DNA of 64,000 bases from Bacteroidales bacterium (GTDB taxonomy: Bacteria; Bacteroidota; Bacteroidia; Bacteroidales; VadinHA17): positions 124,001-188,000 of the forward strand of contig JADKBK010000004.1 in assembly GCA_016715075.1 (NCBI GenBank). The letters are read 5' to 3'. Of this stretch, positions 60,857 to 64,000 are shown one piece after another (positions within the stretch are counted from its first letter, which is position 1; the number at the start of each line of letters is the position of its first letter). The notes beneath the pieces are model-generated. The model saw nothing but the letters and a program-made list of their open reading frames with translations, did no database searches and was not told the origin of the DNA. The position numbers and the translations under genes are program-made.

Positions 60857-63217
60857 TCATCTCCTGATTTTCTTTAATGAAAACACATTAATTTTTTTTG
60901 GAAGTGAAGCACCTGGGAAATCACCCTTCTGTTCTGTCAATGCAAGAATATTTTTTTCGTTATTCCAGTTTATTTCAAAGGTTGTAAATAAACCCTTCTC
61001 ATAATTATAGTTATCATGCTCATCCTGGTAAATCTCAGTGCTCCCTGAAGCTCCTCTATAGATACGTATTTCCAGATCTTCTTGTTTTTCACCGACATAA
61101 TTGACTATCGGACCCATGGGTAGAACTGATCCTGCTTTGACAAAAAGGGGAATTCTGTCTATTGGAGCAGGGACTTTTACGGTTTGACCTCCCTTGTATT
61201 TAACGTTTGTCCAGAAATCGTACCATTCATTCCCTTCCGGCAGATAAACCTCGCGTACATCCTGACCCTGCTCTGTCACAGGGGCAACAAGTATTGACGG
61301 GCCGAACATATATTCATCAGTTATATCCGTAGTATTCCGGTCATTCTGGTAGTCAAGAAATAAAGCTCTCATGAATGGTGCACCTGTTTGGTTTGCACTG
61401 AACGCCTGAGAATAGATATAAGGCAGAAGACGGTATCTTAAATGGAGGTATTTAACAAGTATTTTTTCTGCCTCAGGTCCATAAGACCATACCTCATTAT
61501 CTTCACGTGATCCATGAGCTCTGAAGATCGGGCAGAATGCCCCGAACTGAAACCAGCGGACATAGAGCTCAGGATAATCAGGTGCAGTTTTTGTATTTGG
61601 CGGGACAATATCCGAAATAATCAGCAATGGTTTTCCGGGTTTTGGACGGTCCTTCAGCCATTCGATTTTCCCCCAGCCTCCAATGTCAGAACACCAGTAA
61701 GGCATTCCGGATGCACAGAAATTCAATCCTGTCGGGACCTGGCGTTTCAGATAATCCCATGTGGGATCAACATCTGATGACCAGACTGTTGTGCCCCAGC
61801 GCTGTGTTCCCGGATATGCGCTTCTGAGCAGGATGAAGCAACGGGTATCCCTTTCTGTCCGATGGCCCTCATATACATTTTTAGAATGAAGATATGGATA
61901 AATGTTGTGGACCTTGCACCAGTTCCGGCATAAAAAGTAGGGGTATGGACAAATATCAGGTTCACTTTCATCCAGCCAGTAGCTGCTGAATCCATTCCCG
62001 ACATAATTATTTCTGATTAGTTGCCAGAACCACCTGGCTGCATCAGGATTAGTAATATCAACAACAGCGCCTCTTTTGTCTTCAGGAGTTCCATAAACTG
62101 TTTTTCCATCGGCCTGTTTCATGAAGTAGCTGTTCTTTTCACCAATACTGTAATTCTTAGACTCTTTCATAAATCTTGGCCAGCAAGAGATCATGGTATT
62201 GAAATTCATCCCTTCAAGCTGCTTATTCATGCTTTTTGTATCGGGCCAGAATTTATTATCAAAATCCATATCCCCCAATTCTACCCAGTGGAAATAATCA
62301 ACAACAAGGTTGTCGCAGGGGTAGTTTTTCTCTCTGTACTTAGCTGCCAGTGTTATCAGATCGGCCTGATTGTCAATTCCAGGTCTGCCGGTTTTACACT
62401 GCATATATCCCAGTTTTGACTTTGGAGGCAGGGGAGTTGTTCCTGTCAGTGTACGATACCCTTTATAGATATCGTCACTTGTATTGCCGGATATTACATA
62501 ATAAGAGATTGCATCGGCCACTTCGGCTGTCCACTCTGTTTTGCCCTCTTTCCCGGGATAAGTCATTACTCTTGAAGGATTATCTAGCAGAAAGGCATAT
62601 TTCCTATTGGTAACCATAAAAGGAAACCCGATTATTTCTCCTTTATCCCCTTCATAATCATGCCAGCCCTGAACAACTTTCCCTCTCAGATTAAGTCCAA
62701 TATTCTGATGCTGCCCCAATCCGTAATAATTCTCATCCTCAGGAGAATCAAATGAAATATTAAGACTGTATGTATCTTCTCCGGAAACAATGACCGGTGT
62801 CAGGGAATATGTATTACTCACAAGTAATGATTCCCCCTGAGAATTGTGATAGGATACCTTGCAATCTTTCTTATTTATTCTGACTGACATACTATTGGAA
62901 GATATAGTAATAATATCGCCATCTTCTTTTACATCAGGACCGGTAATCTCAGATGCTGGCATAATTCCCCATGATGGCAGCGACAATTGCTTTCCTTCAG
63001 GAAAATAAGCAAAATGGACAATGTTTTCAGAATAGAAAGAGATTGAAATAAGTCCTTTGTCACAGAATAACAATACCTTATCCAACCCGTTCTCAATACC
63101 TTTTATGTATGCCGGACTGACAATACCCCCTGATTCATTGCAAGCCAAAATGCCTGTAGAAAATGCAAAATATATAAACCATCTTATGGTTCCGGAAATG
63201 ATGTGACCGCTTTTCAT
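60857..63217 (-). CDS. GH31 glycosidase, alpha-xylosidase/alpha-glucosidase type
   Basis: 786 residues, lipoprotein signal (TGILACNESGG). N-terminal beta domain (about 30-265; NYYGLGQHQNIGLN), TIM barrel (about 275-600) with LVVDYFHWVELGDMDFD, the nucleophile in GFSSYWLDESEPD, the probable acid/base in TTVWSSDVDPTWDYL, and FCASGMPYWCSDIGGW. The C-terminal modules include PVTEQGQDVREVYLPEG and IYQDEHDNYNYEKG (DUF5110-like). It keeps the canonical WLDESEPD active-site sequence, unlike the other two GH31 proteins in the window. It follows a pectate lyase gene, 30 bases downstream of it on the minus strand. Confidence 0.92.
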   Translation of the reverse strand: MKSGHIISGTIRWFIYFAFSTGILACNESGGIVSPAYIKGIENGLDKVLLFCDKGLISISFYSENIVHFAYFPEGKQLSLPSWGIMPASEITGPDVKEDGDIITISSNSMSVRINKKDCKVSYHNSQGESLLVSNTYSLTPVIVSGEDTYSLNISFDSPEDENYYGLGQHQNIGLNLRGKVVQGWHDYEGDKGEIIGFPFMVTNRKYAFLLDNPSRVMTYPGKEGKTEWTAEVADAISYYVISGNTSDDIYKGYRTLTGTTPLPPKSKLGYMQCKTGRPGIDNQADLITLAAKYREKNYPCDNLVVDYFHWVELGDMDFDNKFWPDTKSMNKQLEGMNFNTMISCWPRFMKESKNYSIGEKNSYFMKQADGKTVYGTPEDKRGAVVDITNPDAARWFWQLIRNNYVGNGFSSYWLDESEPDICPYPYFLCRNWCKVHNIYPYLHSKNVYEGHRTERDTRCFILLRSAYPGTQRWGTTVWSSDVDPTWDYLKRQVPTGLNFCASGMPYWCSDIGGWGKIEWLKDRPKPGKPLLIISDIVPPNTKTAPDYPELYVRWFQFGAFCPIFRAHGSREDNEVWSYGPEAEKILVKYLHLRYRLLPYIYSQAFSANQTGAPFMRALFLDYQNDRNTTDITDEYMFGPSILVAPVTEQGQDVREVYLPEGNEWYDFWTNVKYKGGQTVKVPAPIDRIPLFVKAGSVLPMGPIVNYVGEKQEDLEIRIYRGASGSTEIYQDEHDNYNYEKGLFTTFEINWNNEKNILALTEQKGDFPGASLPKKINVFSLKKIRR

Positions 63218-63247
63218 ATTTTAAATTACCATCAATGTTACATTAAA

Positions 63248-64000
63248 TCAATTAACAGTTCCGCTTAAATATATTTCCAGATTAGAATAGCCGGTTGCTC
63301 CAATCCTGGAACCATCTGACTGATCATACATATCAAGTCGGTTCCTTTTTTCCCAGATATCCGGCATTCCGTCATGATCAGTGTCTTCGCAGGCTGTACC
63401 TCCGGGAATGTACGGAAATCCGCCAACCTCATCTTCTCTGACAGGTATTTTCCCCCCGAATGAATGATATTCCCTTATTATCCGCTGGTCAGCAGAGTCT
63501 CTGTTGGGAATCCATTTCCCGTAACAATCAAGACGGTGAGAAGCTCCAACTGAAGTCAATAAAATTTTTTCAAGACTTTCTGGAGAATCAGCTATGATTG
63601 GTACCGGCAGGTCAGGCAATGGAATTATCCTTCTGAAGGAAGTTGAAAGAGGTCCGGTTACATCTCCGTTTTCATCTGCTATTTCAGTTACCATTATCCA
63701 GTTATCATTTCCCGGGATCAGATTGTTAGGACCCTTATTCCCCATCACATAAATTGATGGTCTGCCTGATGGCATCTCGGTTGCAAACCTTGATTCCGGA
63801 AAAACCTCGATCTCAAATTTATGAGGAGAGTCAGGCTGATTTAGAGGTCCCGGCCTGTAAAGATTCATTAAAATATCTGCCATGGTTCCGGTAGCAACCA
63901 TGGTGGCATAATATTGCCAGTTATAGACAATGTTACTTACGAAACGGAATGTTTTATTCTTGATGAGAGGATTTCTGTGTGAACTGTTAGCCAGCAGGTT
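63248..64000 (-). CDS. Pectate-lyase-like protein, C-terminal part (cut by window edge)
   Basis: The frame stays open to the window end: upstream of the first internal Met (63901) it reads NLLANSSHRNPLIKNKTFRF, then VSNIVYNWQYYATM, sequence typical of the beta helix of PL1-type pectate lyases. The C-terminal 40 residues hold CEDTDHDGMPDIWEKRN and GYSNLEIYLSG, the calcium-binding-like ending common in Bacteroidota lyases. The catalytic region lies outside the window. A pectin- or polygalacturonate-cleaving enzyme is expected and fits the GH28 and GH27 genes of the region. Confidence 0.83.
   Translation of the reverse strand, partial: NLLANSSHRNPLIKNKTFRFVSNIVYNWQYYATMVATGTMADILMNLYRPGPLNQPDSPHKFEIEVFPESRFATEMPSGRPSIYVMGNKGPNNLIPGNDNWIMVTEIADENGDVTGPLSTSFRRIIPLPDLPVPIIADSPESLEKILLTSVGASHRLDCYGKWIPNRDSADQRIIREYHSFGGKIPVREDEVGGFPYIPGGTACEDTDHDGMPDIWEKRNRLDMYDQSDGSRIGATGYSNLEIYLSGTVN

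Noticed and set aside
62021..62419. 132-codon plus-strand frame opposite the third GH31 gene
   Set aside because: Antisense shadow over the conserved catalytic barrel.

Overview
The window reads as Bacteroidota chromosome, probably class Bacteroidia. The supporting evidence is type IX secretion proteins (PorP/SprF family, a CHU_C-type sorting domain), many lipoproteins and Tat-exported carbohydrate enzymes, AT-rich spacers, and weak or absent Shine-Dalgarno sequences. No genus can be named. No rRNA, tRNA, CRISPR array, transposase or phage gene was seen, and no Bacteroidota-type promoter (TTTG / TAnnTTTG) could be called with confidence.

Layout. 1-4.2 kb (minus) is the start of an exopolysaccharide export locus: a hypothetical protein, an undecaprenyl-phosphate sugar transferase, a Wza-type lipoprotein and a Wzz/Wzc-type protein cut by the window edge. 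A lone SiaC-family gene follows at 4.9 kb. 5.4-14.9 kb (minus) is a surface and type IX secretion block: a 1485-residue protein with an SGNH-like domain, eight YDG repeats and a type B sorting domain, followed by PorP; then a second PorP with a PD40/SPOR-like protein, and a MORN-repeat protein.

15-38 kb (plus) is a run of glycan-degradation genes: two GH31, two GH27, a GH28-esterase fusion, two further esterases, a GH29, an FG-GAP protein and a DUF4874/DUF4832 protein. A DmsA/DmsB-like molybdoenzyme pair and a URO-D / ABM / Fe-alcohol dehydrogenase cluster sit among them. 38.5-48 kb (minus) holds a second GH29 with a Dabb protein, two zinc metallopeptidases, a Tat-exported sugar isomerase-like protein, a second URO-D protein and RmuC. 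48-60.8 kb (plus) carries an aldo/keto reductase, two DUF1080-type proteins, a Gfo/Idh/MocA oxidoreductase, a sugar isomerase-like protein, a DUF4838 protein, a heme-motif PD40 protein with a DUF6057-like membrane protein, and two paralogous unknowns. 60.9-64 kb (minus) holds a third GH31 and the C-terminal part of a pectate lyase.

Taken together, the enzymes point to plant or algal polysaccharide debranching (pectin-like backbone, galactose, xylose/glucose, fucose and acetyl groups), combined with exported redox enzymes that resemble the oxidative 3-keto-glycoside route. No SusC/SusD pair, sugar transporter or transcriptional regulator lies in the window.

Quality caveat: at least thirteen single-base indels, nearly all at short homopolymers, break ten otherwise well-conserved genes. 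This looks much more like a sequencing-error signature than real gene decay, so the broken genes are annotated as one gene each with the break positions given.
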